DNA of 64,000 nt from Streptococcus sanguinis (GCA_013378335.1 CP040556.1:558001-622000), one strand, 5' to 3'; counted from the stretch's first letter, positions 50,487 to 60,216 are shown. A program made the numbers and translations. The notes: generated from the sequence alone by a model not told the origin.

Positions 50487-50661
50487 AATTAAAAGAGGCT
50501 GGGACAAAAGTCCAACCTCAAATATAAAAAGCGAACAAAACTAGTTTTCTGGTAATCAGAATTCTGCTTTGTTCGCTTTTCGCATTTAATTATAGATTTG
50601 AAGGGCTTAATAATTAAGATTTTTAAAAATTGAAATCTTTTTGTCCCAAACTCTTTTAATT
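50487..50661. repeat. MITE-like element with 23-bp inverted ends
   Basis: The 175-base stretch is bounded by near-perfect inverted repeats (50487-50509 and 50639-50661, AATTAAAAGAG...GGGACAAAA, two mismatches). Inside, 50527-50539 and 50568-50580 form a second, perfect 13-bp inverted pair. It has no coding capacity. The GGGACAAAA ends recall the small non-autonomous repeats spread through streptococcal genomes. Its hairpins could also end transcription of the flanking convergent genes. Confidence 0.75.
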
Positions 50662-51154
50662 ATTTCTCACATCCGATACCATCACCATCTCTATCAAGGT
50701 GACGACCATATCCAGGTTGTCCTTGGTAAACGGGTGCAGCACCAGCTGCTCTTGCTTCGGAGCAATTTTTGTAATAAACATTAGCTTGAGGCTGTTCTTG
50801 AGCTACTTGAGCATCTGCTTCCTCTTGTTGCTTTTGAGCCTCAGCGGCAGCTTCTTCTTGTTGCCTTTGAACTTCCGCAGCTTTTTGAGCTTCTTCTTGT
50901 GCTATTCTTTCCTTTTCAGCTTTTTCAGCAGCTTCTTTTTCTTCTTGTTCAGTCTTAGCTTTTTCTGCTTTATCTATTTTGGCTGAATTATTTTGTGTAG
51001 ATGAACTACTACTTGATGAGCTGATACTTGAAGAAGATGACGAGAGACTAGGAAGAGCTTCTGTATTATCTGTGTCTGAAGAGCAAGCAGCAAGAGATGC
51101 GTAAGCTAGCAAGATGCAAAAGTAGGCGACGATTTTCTTATTTATTAATATCAT
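50660..51154 (-). CDS. Lipoprotein with C-terminal Excalibur domain
   Basis: A 164-residue secreted lipoprotein. The signal peptide ends in the lipobox LAAC (KIVAYFCILLAYASLAAC), so the Cys would be lipidated and the protein held on the outer face of the membrane. Then come a poly-Ser stretch and a long Glu/Ala/Gln/Lys coiled-coil-like region. The last about 40 residues are an Excalibur calcium-binding domain (NCSEARAAGAAPVYQGQPGY, then DRDGDGIGCE). I start at ATG 51154 because AAGGAG is 6 bases upstream. A cre-like site lies before it. Its stop overlaps the end of the MITE by two bases. Confidence 0.87.
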   Translation of the reverse strand: MILINKKIVAYFCILLAYASLAACSSDTDNTEALPSLSSSSSSISSSSSSSSTQNNSAKIDKAEKAKTEQEEKEAAEKAEKERIAQEEAQKAAEVQRQQEEAAAEAQKQQEEADAQVAQEQPQANVYYKNCSEARAAGAAPVYQGQPGYGRHLDRDGDGIGCEK

Positions 51155-51175
51155 AAAAATCTCCTTTATGTATAA

Positions 51176-51189
51176 TGATAGCGTTTCCA
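51176..51189 (-). promoter_or_regulatory. Probable CcpA (cre) site before the Excalibur lipoprotein
   Basis: TGATAGCGTTTCCA matches the cre consensus in all conserved positions. A TACAAT -10 on the minus strand lies a few bases upstream. Confidence 0.6.
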
Positions 51190-51312
51190 AATCTATTGTA
51201 TAAAAATTTATATAGAAAAAGAATAACAGATTGCTATTAATTGTCTAATTTCTATCAAAATAACTTACAAAAAAAGATTTTCTCAATTGTTATTACATCA
51301 AACCGCTGTCTT

Positions 51313-51339
51313 TTGTTATTCTTGAAAACGTGTTATAAT
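51313..51339 (+). promoter_or_regulatory. Promoter of the nrdR operon
   Basis: TGTTATAAT (TATAAT at 51334-51339) with TTGTTA 15 bases upstream, about 30 bases before nrdR. Confidence 0.6.
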
Positions 51340-51368
51340 GAAGTATTAGGATTCTAGGAGGAAATGGT

Positions 51369-51842
51369 ATGCGTTGTCCGAAATGTGGTGGAAATAAATC
51401 AAGTGTAGTTGATAGCAGACAGGCAGAAGATGGAAATACAATCCGCCGCCGCCGTGAGTGTGAGGAATGTCAGCATCGTTTCACGACCTACGAGCGCGTC
51501 GAAGAGAGAACCCTAGTGGTTGTCAAAAAGGACGGGACACGTGAGCAATTTTCTCGAGATAAGATTTTTAACGGTATTATTCGATCCGCTCAAAAACGGC
51601 CAGTATCTAGTGACGAAATAGAGGAGATTGTCAACCGAATCGAGCAAAAGGTCCGCAGTCAGAGCGACAATGAAATCAATAGTGAATATATTGGATCCTT
51701 AGTCATGGATGAACTAGCTGAGCTGGATGAAATCACCTACGTTCGTTTCGCCAGTGTTTACCGGAGTTTCAAGGATGTGGGCGAGCTGGAAAGCCTGCTC
51801 AAGCAGATTACCAAGGGGTCCAAGAAGAAAAAGGACAAATAA
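51369..51842 (+). CDS. nrdR: Transcriptional repressor NrdR
   Basis: A 157-residue repressor of ribonucleotide reductase genes that reads ATP/dATP. The N-terminal zinc ribbon has two CxxC pairs (CPKCGG and CEECQH), followed by an ATP-cone ([20 protein letters not shown]). The C-terminal tail is basic. AGGAGG precedes the ATG. It heads an operon with replication genes dnaB and dnaI; the next ATG follows its stop directly. Confidence 0.96.
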   Translation: MRCPKCGGNKSSVVDSRQAEDGNTIRRRRECEECQHRFTTYERVEERTLVVVKKDGTREQFSRDKIFNGIIRSAQKRPVSSDEIEEIVNRIEQKVRSQSDNEINSEYIGSLVMDELAELDEITYVRFASVYRSFKDVGELESLLKQITKGSKKKKDK

Positions 51843-53027
51843 ATGAAACCAAATGATAAATTTTACTTTATTAAAAATTATTTTGTAAATTTGAATATTG
51901 GTGATTTGATTAGGTGTTACTTGCCTATCATCGGTATGGGCTCTTCTTCTGTTTACCAATTTCTTGTTGCTATATGGGATAACGGTAGTAAACCACATCA
52001 ATTTAGTGAAATACTTAATCATTTGAATTTTGGTTTTAATACTTTACAAGATAGTTTTGATTTGTTGTCAGCTATGAAGCTTATTGAAATTTATGAGCAA
52101 AAAGATTCTCAAAATCAACAAATTTTTGGGATTGTATTATATCCGCCGCTATCTACTCAAGATTTTTTAAAGCATAATGTATATAGAACGTTACTTGAAA
52201 AAAAAATAGGTGAAACCTGTGTTTCGAACTTTGAAAAAGTAAATTTAATTCATGAGAAAAAAATATCAAAAAACTTTTCAGATGTTTTTGATGATTCAGG
52301 AGAAAATTTTATTACGAATCGCCCACAGAATGATTTTGAAATAGAACATTTTGAACGACTGATGGCTAGAGATTTACTGAGGTTCGAGAATAAGGATGAC
52401 AGTATAATTGCTCTCTATAACATTTCTGAAAAATATAAAAAATCTTGGTTTGACGTGTATCAAGTTGCTAAAGAAACAGCTGTTGATGATGTTATTTCTA
52501 TAAAAAGAATTAAGAACTTTTTTAAGAGCAGAACACAAAATTCGAGTAAAGTGATATTTTCTGATTCGGAGAAATCTCTAATTTCAGTAGCAAAATCTAA
52601 AACTCCAATTGATGTGCTGGCTGAATTTAAAGAGAGTAAGTATTCGGGTATAACTGGGTCTGAAAAGGAAGTATTAAAATACGCTAAAAATCTTGGCTTG
52701 CTGGATGAAGTAATAAATGTAGCTCTGTTTGATTATTTTAATAGATATACGGATACTAGTAATCTAAAAGCTAATCTTTTTAAAGCATTGGTGAATGATT
52801 ATTCATATAGAGGACTAAATCAAGCTGAAGATGCGGTGGAATTTTTGTCTAAGGAAATAAAATCTCAAAAGCAAGGGGAATTTAAAGGAAATAATAAAAC
52901 TCATAAAAGCAACGTACCTGACTGGAGTCAGCCAGATTATAAAAATGAAACGAGCGCAGAGAGGCAGGCCGAGCTAGAAGAGCAGAAACGTCGACTCTTA
53001 GCCAAACTTGAAGGAGGAGGCGAATAA
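51843..53027 (+). CDS. dnaB: Replication initiation and membrane attachment protein DnaB (Gram-positive type)
   Basis: A 394-residue helicase-loading protein of the DnaB/DnaD superfamily, which with DnaI brings the replicative helicase to the origin. The N-terminal part is a winged-helix-like region (SSVYQFLVAIWDN). The DnaB_2/DDBH2 region near 285-350 contains EVLKYAKNLGLLDEVINVAL and a SYRG-type stretch. It ends in a charged tail (QAELEEQKRRLLAKLEGGGE). It starts directly after nrdR and is followed by dnaI with no gap. Somewhat more AT-rich than its neighbours, but the position is conserved. Confidence 0.9.
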   Translation: MKPNDKFYFIKNYFVNLNIGDLIRCYLPIIGMGSSSVYQFLVAIWDNGSKPHQFSEILNHLNFGFNTLQDSFDLLSAMKLIEIYEQKDSQNQQIFGIVLYPPLSTQDFLKHNVYRTLLEKKIGETCVSNFEKVNLIHEKKISKNFSDVFDDSGENFITNRPQNDFEIEHFERLMARDLLRFENKDDSIIALYNISEKYKKSWFDVYQVAKETAVDDVISIKRIKNFFKSRTQNSSKVIFSDSEKSLISVAKSKTPIDVLAEFKESKYSGITGSEKEVLKYAKNLGLLDEVINVALFDYFNRYTDTSNLKANLFKALVNDYSYRGLNQAEDAVEFLSKEIKSQKQGEFKGNNKTHKSNVPDWSQPDYKNETSAERQAELEEQKRRLLAKLEGGGE

Positions 53028-53927
53028 ATGGAGAAAATAGGAAAGAATATGCCTCATATGAATAGGGTGTGGCAGTTTGACTATCAGGAGCTGGTCAAGC
53101 AGATTATGGCCGATCCAGATGTGGCAGCCTTTATCCAGCAGGAAAAGCTGACCCAAGCTGAGATTCAGCGTAGTGTCTCCAAGTTTAACCAGTATATTAC
53201 GGAGCGCAACCGCTTTTTGCTGGGGGATGAGACCTATATTGCCAAGGGTTATAAGCCAATCTTGGTGAAAAATGAAGGCTATGCGGATGTTGCCTATGAA
53301 GAGACGCCTGAGTTGATTGAGCAGGAGAGACAGGAGGCCATTAGAAGCCGTCTCAATCTTATCAGCCTACCAGCCAGTCTCAAGGAGGCTAGTCTGGCTC
53401 AGGTGGATCTGGACGATGATGGCCGCTACAAAGCTTTTGAACTGTTGACCAACTTCGTTGCTGAGTTCCCGAATTATCAGAAGGCTGTTTATCTCTACGG
53501 CGATTTTGGGGTCGGTAAGAGTTATATGATGGCTGCTCTGGCGCATGATTTGTCAGAAAAACGCAGTGTTTCAACGACACTGCTCCATTATCCAAGCTTT
53601 GTTTTAGATGTTAAGAATGCGATCAGCTCTGGCTTGGTCAAGGAGAAGATTGATCAGGTCAAGACAGCTCAAGTGCTGATCTTGGATGATATCGGTGCAG
53701 AGCAGTCTAGCCCTTGGATGCGCGATGAGATTTTGCAGGTCATTCTCCAACACCGTATGCAGGAAAATCTGCCAACTTTCTTTACTTCTAACTTTAAGTT
53801 TGCAGATTTGGAGCGTCACTTTGCCAGCTCTAAGAATGGCGATGAGACATGGCAGGCCAAGCGGGTTATGGAGCGGATTAAGTTTCTGGCTCAGGAGGTG
53901 CGCCTAGAAGGAGAGAACCGCCGATGA
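53028..53927 (+). CDS. dnaI: Primosomal protein DnaI (helicase loader)
   Basis: A 299-residue AAA+ ATPase that loads the replicative helicase. The N-terminal helicase-binding domain (1-110) is followed by Walker A GDFGVGKSYMMAALA near residue 158, Walker B VLILDDIGAE near 220 and the sensor region TSNFKFADLERHF. GGAGG lies before the ATG, and the end overlaps the nitroreductase gene by 4 bases. Confidence 0.95.
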   Translation: MEKIGKNMPHMNRVWQFDYQELVKQIMADPDVAAFIQQEKLTQAEIQRSVSKFNQYITERNRFLLGDETYIAKGYKPILVKNEGYADVAYEETPELIEQERQEAIRSRLNLISLPASLKEASLAQVDLDDDGRYKAFELLTNFVAEFPNYQKAVYLYGDFGVGKSYMMAALAHDLSEKRSVSTTLLHYPSFVLDVKNAISSGLVKEKIDQVKTAQVLILDDIGAEQSSPWMRDEILQVILQHRMQENLPTFFTSNFKFADLERHFASSKNGDETWQAKRVMERIKFLAQEVRLEGENRR

Positions 53928-54640
53928 ATGAAACGATTAACTTGATGAATGCTCACACGTCTGTTCGCCGCTTTACAGAGGAGCAGATTTCGGATAAGGA
54001 ATTACGTGCTATCATTGATGCTGGGCGGGCTGCGTCCAGCTGGAAGAATTTCCAGTCCTATTCGATCATTGTGGTGCGAAGCAAAGAGAAAAAAGAAGCC
54101 CTCTTTGACTTGGTGCCCCAAGAAGCCATTCGGCAGTCTTCAGCCTTCCTGCTTTTTGTTGGCGACCTCAATCGTGCCCAAAAGGGCGTTCACATGTATA
54201 CGGAAGACTTTTATCCTGAGGGAACGGAGAATCTCCTGATTAGCTCAGTAGATGCTGCTTTAGCTGGACAAAATACCCTGTTAGCAGCTGAAAGTTTGGG
54301 TTATGGTGGAGTAATCATTGGACTGGTTCGATATGCTGCCAGTCAAATAGCAGAGCTTTTTAAGCTACCGGACTACACTTATCCAGTCTTTGGGATTGCT
54401 CTGGGAACTCCCAACCAGAACCATGTAGTCAAGCCACGTCTGCCTTATGAAGCAGTGGTCTTTGAGGAAGAATATCGTGAGCAGGATCGTTCCACTATTC
54501 AAGCTTATGACCGCGTACAGACTGAATATGCTGGCGAGCGAGCTAAGGAAACTTGGAGTCAGCGCCTAGCTGCCCAATTTGGTCAAGAGCCTAATCAAGC
54601 TATCGACCAACTATTCAAAGAAAAGAAATTAGAAAAATAG
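53924..54640 (+). CDS. NfsA/FRP-type nitroreductase
   Basis: A 238-residue FMN oxidoreductase of the NADPH-dependent nitroreductase family. The N-terminal FMN-binding HTSVRRFTEEQI and the GLVRYAASQIAELFKLPDYTYPVFGIALGTPNQ segment near 150 fit the NfsA-like group. Such enzymes reduce nitro compounds, quinones or flavin; the natural substrate is not known. It overlaps dnaI as ATGA and is followed by der after 42 bases. Confidence 0.9.
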   Translation: MNETINLMNAHTSVRRFTEEQISDKELRAIIDAGRAASSWKNFQSYSIIVVRSKEKKEALFDLVPQEAIRQSSAFLLFVGDLNRAQKGVHMYTEDFYPEGTENLLISSVDAALAGQNTLLAAESLGYGGVIIGLVRYAASQIAELFKLPDYTYPVFGIALGTPNQNHVVKPRLPYEAVVFEEEYREQDRSTIQAYDRVQTEYAGERAKETWSQRLAAQFGQEPNQAIDQLFKEKKLEK

Positions 54641-54682
54641 GGCGGAGTTTGGCTCTGTCCTAAAGAATGAAAGAGGAAAAAC

Positions 54683-55993
54683 ATGGCCTTACCAACTATT
54701 GCCATTGTCGGCCGGCCTAATGTCGGCAAGTCAACGCTCTTCAATCGGATTGCCGGTGAGCGGATTTCCATTGTGGAAGATGTTGAAGGGGTGACCCGCG
54801 ACCGAATCTATGCGACAGCAAGCTGGCTCAACCGTAAGTTTAGTATTATTGATACGGGCGGAATTGACGATGTTGACGCGCCTTTTATGGAGCAAATCAA
54901 GCACCAGGCTGAGATTGCCATGGATGAAGCGGATGTCATCGTTTTTGTCGTGTCTGGCAAGGAAGGTATTACGGATGCGGACGAGTATGTGGCTCGCATG
55001 CTCTACAAGACCCATAAGCCGATTATTTTAGCGGTCAATAAGGTCGACAATCCTGAAATGCGCAATGAGATTTTTGATTTCTATGCGCTGGGCTTGGGTG
55101 ATCCATTCCCAGTTTCCTCAGTCCACGGGATTGGTACAGGGGATGTTCTTGACGCTATTGTTGAAAACCTGCCAAATGAAGAAGTAGCTGAAAATCCTGA
55201 TATGATTAAGTTTAGCTTGATTGGCCGTCCTAATGTCGGCAAATCTAGCTTGATCAATGCAATCTTGGGGGAAGACCGAGTCATTGCTAGTCCAGTGGCT
55301 GGTACAACGCGTGACGCTATTGATACGGTCTTTACAGACAGTGAAGGTCAGGAATTTACCATGATCGACACGGCTGGTATGCGCAAGTCAGGCAAGGTCT
55401 ATGAAAATACGGAAAAATACTCTGTCATGCGGGCCATGAGGGCGATCGATCGCTCAGATGTCGTTCTCATGGTGCTGAATGCAGAGGAAGGAATTCGTGA
55501 GTACGACAAGCGAATCGCTGGCTTTGCCCATGAAGCAGGAAAAGGTATTGTTATCGTTGTTAATAAGTGGGATACTCTGGAAAAAGATAACCATACCATG
55601 AAAGACTGGGAAGAAGATATCCGTGACCAGTTCCAGTACTTGTCTTATGCCCCGATTATCTTTGTTTCTGCCCTGACCAAGCAGCGTCTCCATAAGCTGC
55701 CAGACATGATTAAGCAAATCAGTCAGAGTCAGAATACCCGTATACCATCAGCGGTGCTCAATGATGTTATCATGGATGCCATCGCGATTAATCCGACACC
55801 GACCGACAAGGGCAAACGCCTCAAGATTTTTTATGCGACTCAGGTAGCAACTAAACCTCCGACCTTTGTCATTTTTGTCAATGAAGAAGAACTCATGCAC
55901 TTCTCTTACCTGCGTTTCTTGGAAAATCAAATCCGCAAGGCCTTTGTCTTTGAAGGAACTCCGATTCACTTGATTGCAAGGAAGCGCAAGTAG
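54683..55993 (+). CDS. der: Ribosome biogenesis GTPase Der (EngA)
   Basis: A 436-residue essential GTPase for 50S subunit assembly. Two tandem G domains show [14 protein letters not shown] with DTGG and NKVD (first), and [14 protein letters not shown] with DTAG and NKWD (second). The C-terminal KH-like domain (about 350-436) ends with the basic [14 protein letters not shown] stands before the ATG, and a terminator follows. Confidence 0.97.
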   Translation: MALPTIAIVGRPNVGKSTLFNRIAGERISIVEDVEGVTRDRIYATASWLNRKFSIIDTGGIDDVDAPFMEQIKHQAEIAMDEADVIVFVVSGKEGITDADEYVARMLYKTHKPIILAVNKVDNPEMRNEIFDFYALGLGDPFPVSSVHGIGTGDVLDAIVENLPNEEVAENPDMIKFSLIGRPNVGKSSLINAILGEDRVIASPVAGTTRDAIDTVFTDSEGQEFTMIDTAGMRKSGKVYENTEKYSVMRAMRAIDRSDVVLMVLNAEEGIREYDKRIAGFAHEAGKGIVIVVNKWDTLEKDNHTMKDWEEDIRDQFQYLSYAPIIFVSALTKQRLHKLPDMIKQISQSQNTRIPSAVLNDVIMDAIAINPTPTDKGKRLKIFYATQVATKPPTFVIFVNEEELMHFSYLRFLENQIRKAFVFEGTPIHLIARKRK

Positions 55994-56041
55994 GAGTTGG
56001 AAAACAGCAATTTGACAAACATACGTTTATATGTAAAAATG

Positions 56042-56074
56042 AAAGTAAGCATAAGAGCTTGCTTTTCTTTTTTA
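56042..56074 (+). terminator. Terminator after der
   Basis: 9-bp stem (56042-56050 with 56057-56065, one G-U pair), 6-base loop and T-rich tail. Confidence 0.8.
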
Positions 56075-56088
56075 TGTCGAAAGTATGG

Positions 56089-56094
56089 TATAAT
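56089..56094 (+). promoter_or_regulatory. Extended -10 element of the SWIM/SNF2 gene
   Basis: TATGGTATAAT, 26 bases before the ATG; no clear -35 box. Confidence 0.6.
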
Positions 56095-56120
56095 GGTGAG
56101 ATAAATGTAAGGTGGTAATT

Positions 56121-59100
56121 ATGGCAAAATTAATTCCTGGTAAGATTCGGACAGAAGGAATTGCTCTGGTTGAAAACAATAAGGTAGTAATCCTTGAGGT
56201 CAGTGATTCTCTTTTATATGCTCGTGTAGACGAGTGTAATTTGCGCTATAGCTTGGATGATGATGTCATCTTTTGTTATTGTGACTTTTTCCAGAAGAAA
56301 AAATATTGTGCCCATCTGGCAGCCTTGGAGTATTATCTGAAAAATGCCCCATCGGGAAAAGATGTGCTAAAGAGTATGGAAGAAGAGGAGTTGACCAGTC
56401 AGGAGACCCAAGAGCTGGTTTCTTTCGGAAGCTTGTTCTTGGATAAGGTCTTGCCGGAGAAATCCGATCAACAGGTTCGTTATGAGCTTTCAGCTACTGG
56501 TCAAGAAGATTCTTATACAGGACAGTTTCTCTGGAGTCTCCGGATCAGTCGCTTGCCGGACGAACGCTCTTATGTTGTCCGAGATGTTCTTTCCTTCCTT
56601 CGGACCTTGGAAAAGGGCGGGCATTATCAGATTGGTAAGAGTTACTATGAGGCTATTCATTTGGAGGATTTTGATGAAGCCAGTCAAGATTTGCTCGTTT
56701 TCCTGCAGGGGCTAGTTCTCGACTATCAGGGGCAAGATTCCTCTTTGGTTTTCCCAAATGCTGGGCGCAATCTTTTCTTCCCAGCCAGCATCTTTGAAGA
56801 GGGAGTTATCTTCCTGATGAATCTGTCTTCTTTCCGCTTAGAGTACAGCCTTTACGATTACAGTGAAGTCTTTTTCCAAGATTTACATGAAGAGGCAGAA
56901 GTTTATACTTTCCAAGTGGAAGAGCATGAAGAGCATTTTGAGCTAGTCATTGCTGAGAAGAATTATAAGATGCTTTATGATGGCCAGTTTATCTTTTATG
57001 GAGATACTTTCTACCAGCTAAATCCTCAGCAGATTAGACTGATGAAGGCTTTACGGGAGCTGCCTATAGAGCATGATCGGTTGAAGCGCCTGCAATTCGA
57101 CTTGTCAGAGAGAACAAAGCTGGCTTCCAGTTTGTCTGAATTTAAAAAGGTTGGCCGGGTAGAAGCACCTGAAAGTATGATGATTCATGACTTTACAGCC
57201 AAGTTTGACTTTGACATCGGTCCTGACAAGCGTCTGATTTTGGACACTGTCTTTGACTATGGAGACAGGAAAGTGACCACTCGCAAAGACTTGGAACGTC
57301 TCCCTTTTGCGGGTAATTTTGAGCATGAGCAGCAAGTCTTTAAGCAAATGCTGCAGGCAGGTTTTGTGGCAGACTTTTACAGTCAGCGACCGCCTCTGAA
57401 GCCAGAAGAAATTTATCATTTCTTCTCAGAAGTCATTCCCAACTTTGAGGCTTTGGGCCATGTCAGCATGACAGAAGAGTTAGAGGCGCTGGCACAGACA
57501 GAAAGTCCAAGGATCTCTGTCAAGATGAAGGGCGGTCTCTTGGATGTTGGTTTTGATTTTGCCGGCATTGAGCAGTCAGAGATAGACGCAGTGCTTGATT
57601 CGCTCTTTAAGGAGCAGGACTTCTTTATCAGTAAGTCTGGGCAAGTCTTGATTTTCGATGAGGAGACCAAGGAGATGAGTCGGACTTTGCAGCAGCTGCG
57701 GAGCAAGCGAACAAAAAATGGCTTCATTCAGACCAGCAGTCTGGCGGCTTATCAGTTGGATGAATTTTTCAAGGGCAAGGATAGGGTACAGTTTTCAAAA
57801 GATGTGCAGCAACTGGCCTTTGACCTGACTCACCCAGAGGAATTCTCTCTTCCCAAGCTGCAAGTCAAGGCTGACCTTCGGGATTACCAAGAGACGGGTG
57901 TCAAGTGGTTATCTATGTTGGATAAGTATGGATTTGGTGGAATTCTGGCTGACGATATGGGACTAGGGAAGACCCTGCAGACGATTTCTTTTCTGAGTTC
58001 GCGTATAGATGACTCTAAGAAAGTCTTAATCTTGGCGCCATCCAGCTTGATTTACAACTGGAGCGATGAGTTTGCTAAATTTGCTCCGCATCTGGATGTG
58101 GCGGTGGTGTATGGTCTGAAAAATGTTCGTGATGAGCTGATTGCGGAGAAGCATCAGATTACCATTACTAGCTATGCTTCTTTCAGGCAGGATGTAGAAG
58201 AATACCAGGACAATCACTTCCAGTATTTGATTTTGGATGAGGCTCAGGTGATGAAAAATGACCAGACCAAGATTGCCCAGTATTTGCGGGATTTTGAAGT
58301 GGAGCATACCTACGCCCTTTCTGGGACGCCGATTGAGAATAATCTGGGAGAACTTTGGTCTATTTTCCAAATTGTCATGCCAGGACTTTTGCCAAGCAAA
58401 AAGGAATTTTTAAAACTGCCGGCTGAGAAAGTCGCCCGTTATATCAAGCCATTTGTCATGCGGCGCAAGAAAGAAGATGTGCTGCAGGAATTGCCTGATT
58501 TGATTGAAGTTGCTTATCGCAATGAATTGGCAGATAGTCAGAAGACTATCTATCTGGCTCTGCTCAAGCAGATGCAGGACAGAATCGTCCATGCGACAGA
58601 AGATGAAATCAACCGCAGCAAGATAGAGATTCTGTCAGGACTGATGCGCCTCCGCCAGATCTGTGACACTCCGAAGCTGTTTATGGAAGATTACGAGGGC
58701 GAGAGCGGTAAGCTGGAAAGTTTGCGGGAATTACTTGAACAGATACAAGATGGTAATCGTCGTGTCCTCATATTTTCACAATTTCGTGGTATGCTGGATA
58801 TTATCGAGAGTGAGCTGGACAAGATGGGCATGGAGTCCTTTAAGATTACTGGCTCTACTCCGGCCAAGGAGCGTCAGGACATGACAACAGCCTTCAATGA
58901 GGGCCAGCGTTCAGCCTTTCTAATCTCCCTCAAGGCTGGAGGTGTCGGTCTCAATCTGACTGGTGCAGACACAGTTATCTTGGTCGACCTCTGGTGGAAT
59001 CCAGCGGTTGAGGCCCAGGCCATCGGCCGTGCCCACCGTATCGGTCAGGAGCGCAATGTCGAAGTCTATCGGATGATTACACGGGGCACGATTGAGGAGA

Positions 59101-59222
59101 AGATACAGGAGCTGCAGGAGAGCAAGCGCAATCTGGTTTCGACTATTCTTGACGGAGCAGAAGCCAAATCCAGTCTCTCTGTGGAGGAAATTCGAGAAAT
59201 TCTGGGAATTTCAGCAGAATAG
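56121..59222 (+). CDS. SWIM-domain SNF2-family helicase
   Basis: A 1,033-residue ATPase. Near residues 50-75 a SWIM zinc site (CYCDFFQKKKYCAHL, pattern CxC...CxH) may bind DNA or protein. A long middle region of unknown fold follows. The SNF2 engine fills the last about 450 residues: LADDMGLGKTLQTI, LDEAQVMKN, LSGTPIENNLGELW, and QAIGRAHRIGQ. Such proteins are common in streptococcal chromosomes; a role in DNA repair or transcription is likely but unproven. I start at ATG 56121 (MAKLIPGKIRTEG), with AAGGTGG upstream, instead of the ATG nine bases earlier. Confidence 0.88.
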   Translation: MAKLIPGKIRTEGIALVENNKVVILEVSDSLLYARVDECNLRYSLDDDVIFCYCDFFQKKKYCAHLAALEYYLKNAPSGKDVLKSMEEEELTSQETQELVSFGSLFLDKVLPEKSDQQVRYELSATGQEDSYTGQFLWSLRISRLPDERSYVVRDVLSFLRTLEKGGHYQIGKSYYEAIHLEDFDEASQDLLVFLQGLVLDYQGQDSSLVFPNAGRNLFFPASIFEEGVIFLMNLSSFRLEYSLYDYSEVFFQDLHEEAEVYTFQVEEHEEHFELVIAEKNYKMLYDGQFIFYGDTFYQLNPQQIRLMKALRELPIEHDRLKRLQFDLSERTKLASSLSEFKKVGRVEAPESMMIHDFTAKFDFDIGPDKRLILDTVFDYGDRKVTTRKDLERLPFAGNFEHEQQVFKQMLQAGFVADFYSQRPPLKPEEIYHFFSEVIPNFEALGHVSMTEELEALAQTESPRISVKMKGGLLDVGFDFAGIEQSEIDAVLDSLFKEQDFFISKSGQVLIFDEETKEMSRTLQQLRSKRTKNGFIQTSSLAAYQLDEFFKGKDRVQFSKDVQQLAFDLTHPEEFSLPKLQVKADLRDYQETGVKWLSMLDKYGFGGILADDMGLGKTLQTISFLSSRIDDSKKVLILAPSSLIYNWSDEFAKFAPHLDVAVVYGLKNVRDELIAEKHQITITSYASFRQDVEEYQDNHFQYLILDEAQVMKNDQTKIAQYLRDFEVEHTYALSGTPIENNLGELWSIFQIVMPGLLPSKKEFLKLPAEKVARYIKPFVMRRKKEDVLQELPDLIEVAYRNELADSQKTIYLALLKQMQDRIVHATEDEINRSKIEILSGLMRLRQICDTPKLFMEDYEGESGKLESLRELLEQIQDGNRRVLIFSQFRGMLDIIESELDKMGMESFKITGSTPAKERQDMTTAFNEGQRSAFLISLKAGGVGLNLTGADTVILVDLWWNPAVEAQAIGRAHRIGQERNVEVYRMITRGTIEEKIQELQESKRNLVSTILDGAEAKSSLSVEEIREILGISAE

Positions 59223-59276
59223 CTTGAAAAATAGCCTGAATAGTTTATAATAATGAAGGGTTGAAAGGAAAAAGAT

Positions 59277-59936
59277 ATGACTGATAAACAATTTCCTCTG
59301 GTGTCAGATGATGAAATCATGCTGACGGAAATGCCGCATATGAATCTTTATGATGAACTGGATCTCATTAGCAACATTACCGGAGACTATACAGACCGTA
59401 ATTATTTGGAATGGATGCCGATTGTGGACTCCAGCAGGCATGCTCCCATCGCTGCCAGCCAGGCTATCAGAAGACCGCTGCAAAAGCAATCTGCTTTCAA
59501 GGATTTTAAAAAGCCGATTGATAAGAAAGATCCGGCCATTCGTTATGCTGAGCAGGCACGCGAGGAAGCTCGGGCAGATTTGAAAAAGAAGCGTTCAGCT
59601 CCTTATCTGACCAGCGACCTTCCGACTAAGGTCCGCAGCAGAAAGCTTCCAACAGCTTCCAATGCGGAAAGACCTAAGCCAACAGCCCCTTTTCAAAAGA
59701 ATACATCGGGCGAGTTTACGAAGTTTGGCGACAGGCTTCAGCAGGATAACTATATTTTGGCGGATATTCAGCCTGAGTATAGCCCTCAGCCAAAGGAGTC
59801 GGAAGAAAAGCCTAAGAAGAACAATTATGATTTTTTAAAAACCAGTCAGATCTATAATCAGGATAGAGCTAAGGAGGAGCAGTTGAAGCATTCCAAGGCT
59901 CAAGAGCTGAACTTGACAGGCTTGGACAGCGATTAA
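59277..59936 (+). CDS. Hypothetical charged, probably disordered protein
   Basis: A 219-residue protein I do not recognise. The first about 60 residues look ordered (MTDKQFPLVSDDEIMLTEMP, then NLYDELDLISNITGDYTDRN). The remainder is rich in Lys, Glu, Pro and Ser without clear structure (KKRSAPYLTSDLPTKVRSRK, EKPKKNNYDFLKTSQIYN). It has no membrane segment or signal peptide. GAAAGGA stands before the ATG. It lies between the SWIM/SNF2 gene and murC, which may hint at a link with wall or division genes, but this is weak. Confidence 0.75.
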   Translation: MTDKQFPLVSDDEIMLTEMPHMNLYDELDLISNITGDYTDRNYLEWMPIVDSSRHAPIAASQAIRRPLQKQSAFKDFKKPIDKKDPAIRYAEQAREEARADLKKKRSAPYLTSDLPTKVRSRKLPTASNAERPKPTAPFQKNTSGEFTKFGDRLQQDNYILADIQPEYSPQPKESEEKPKKNNYDFLKTSQIYNQDRAKEEQLKHSKAQELNLTGLDSD

Positions 59937-60038
59937 AGCTGGCTTGCTTGAGACTTTTCTGCCTGCAGTTTTCTGATGTATAAAGGAAATTGCTAGTTGA
60001 TTATGTAAATGTAAAATTTATCTGCATATAACATCCAT

Positions 60039-60093
60039 CATCGGTTGAAGAAGACCGATGTTAGAAGCTGGGACTTATTGATTGGTCCGGCTT
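60039..60093 (+). terminator. Hairpins between the hypothetical gene and murC
   Basis: A perfect 7-bp hairpin (60039-60045 with 60054-60060) is followed by an imperfect GAAGC...GCTTC stem (60065-60093) and T-rich sequence; probably the end of the upstream transcript. I see nothing else in the 280-base gap. Confidence 0.5.
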
Positions 60094-60216
60094 CTTTGGT
60101 GTTTTGATGGTGCCCAAAAGCTTGTACATAAAGAAAATCCCTGCGATCTGATTAGGGTCTGCGGAGATTTTCCTCTTTTGACTTGCTTTTATGGCCCTGT
60201 ATCTTAAGGAGTAATC

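Noticed and set aside
50699..50986. Plus-strand open frame rich in Phe, Leu and Ser
   Set aside because: It is the antisense of the Glu/Lys/Ala-rich part of the Excalibur lipoprotein gene.
51843..53927. dnaB-dnaI as part of a plasmid or phage replication module
   Set aside because: Order nrdR-dnaB-dnaI-nitroreductase-der is the normal chromosomal arrangement in streptococci.
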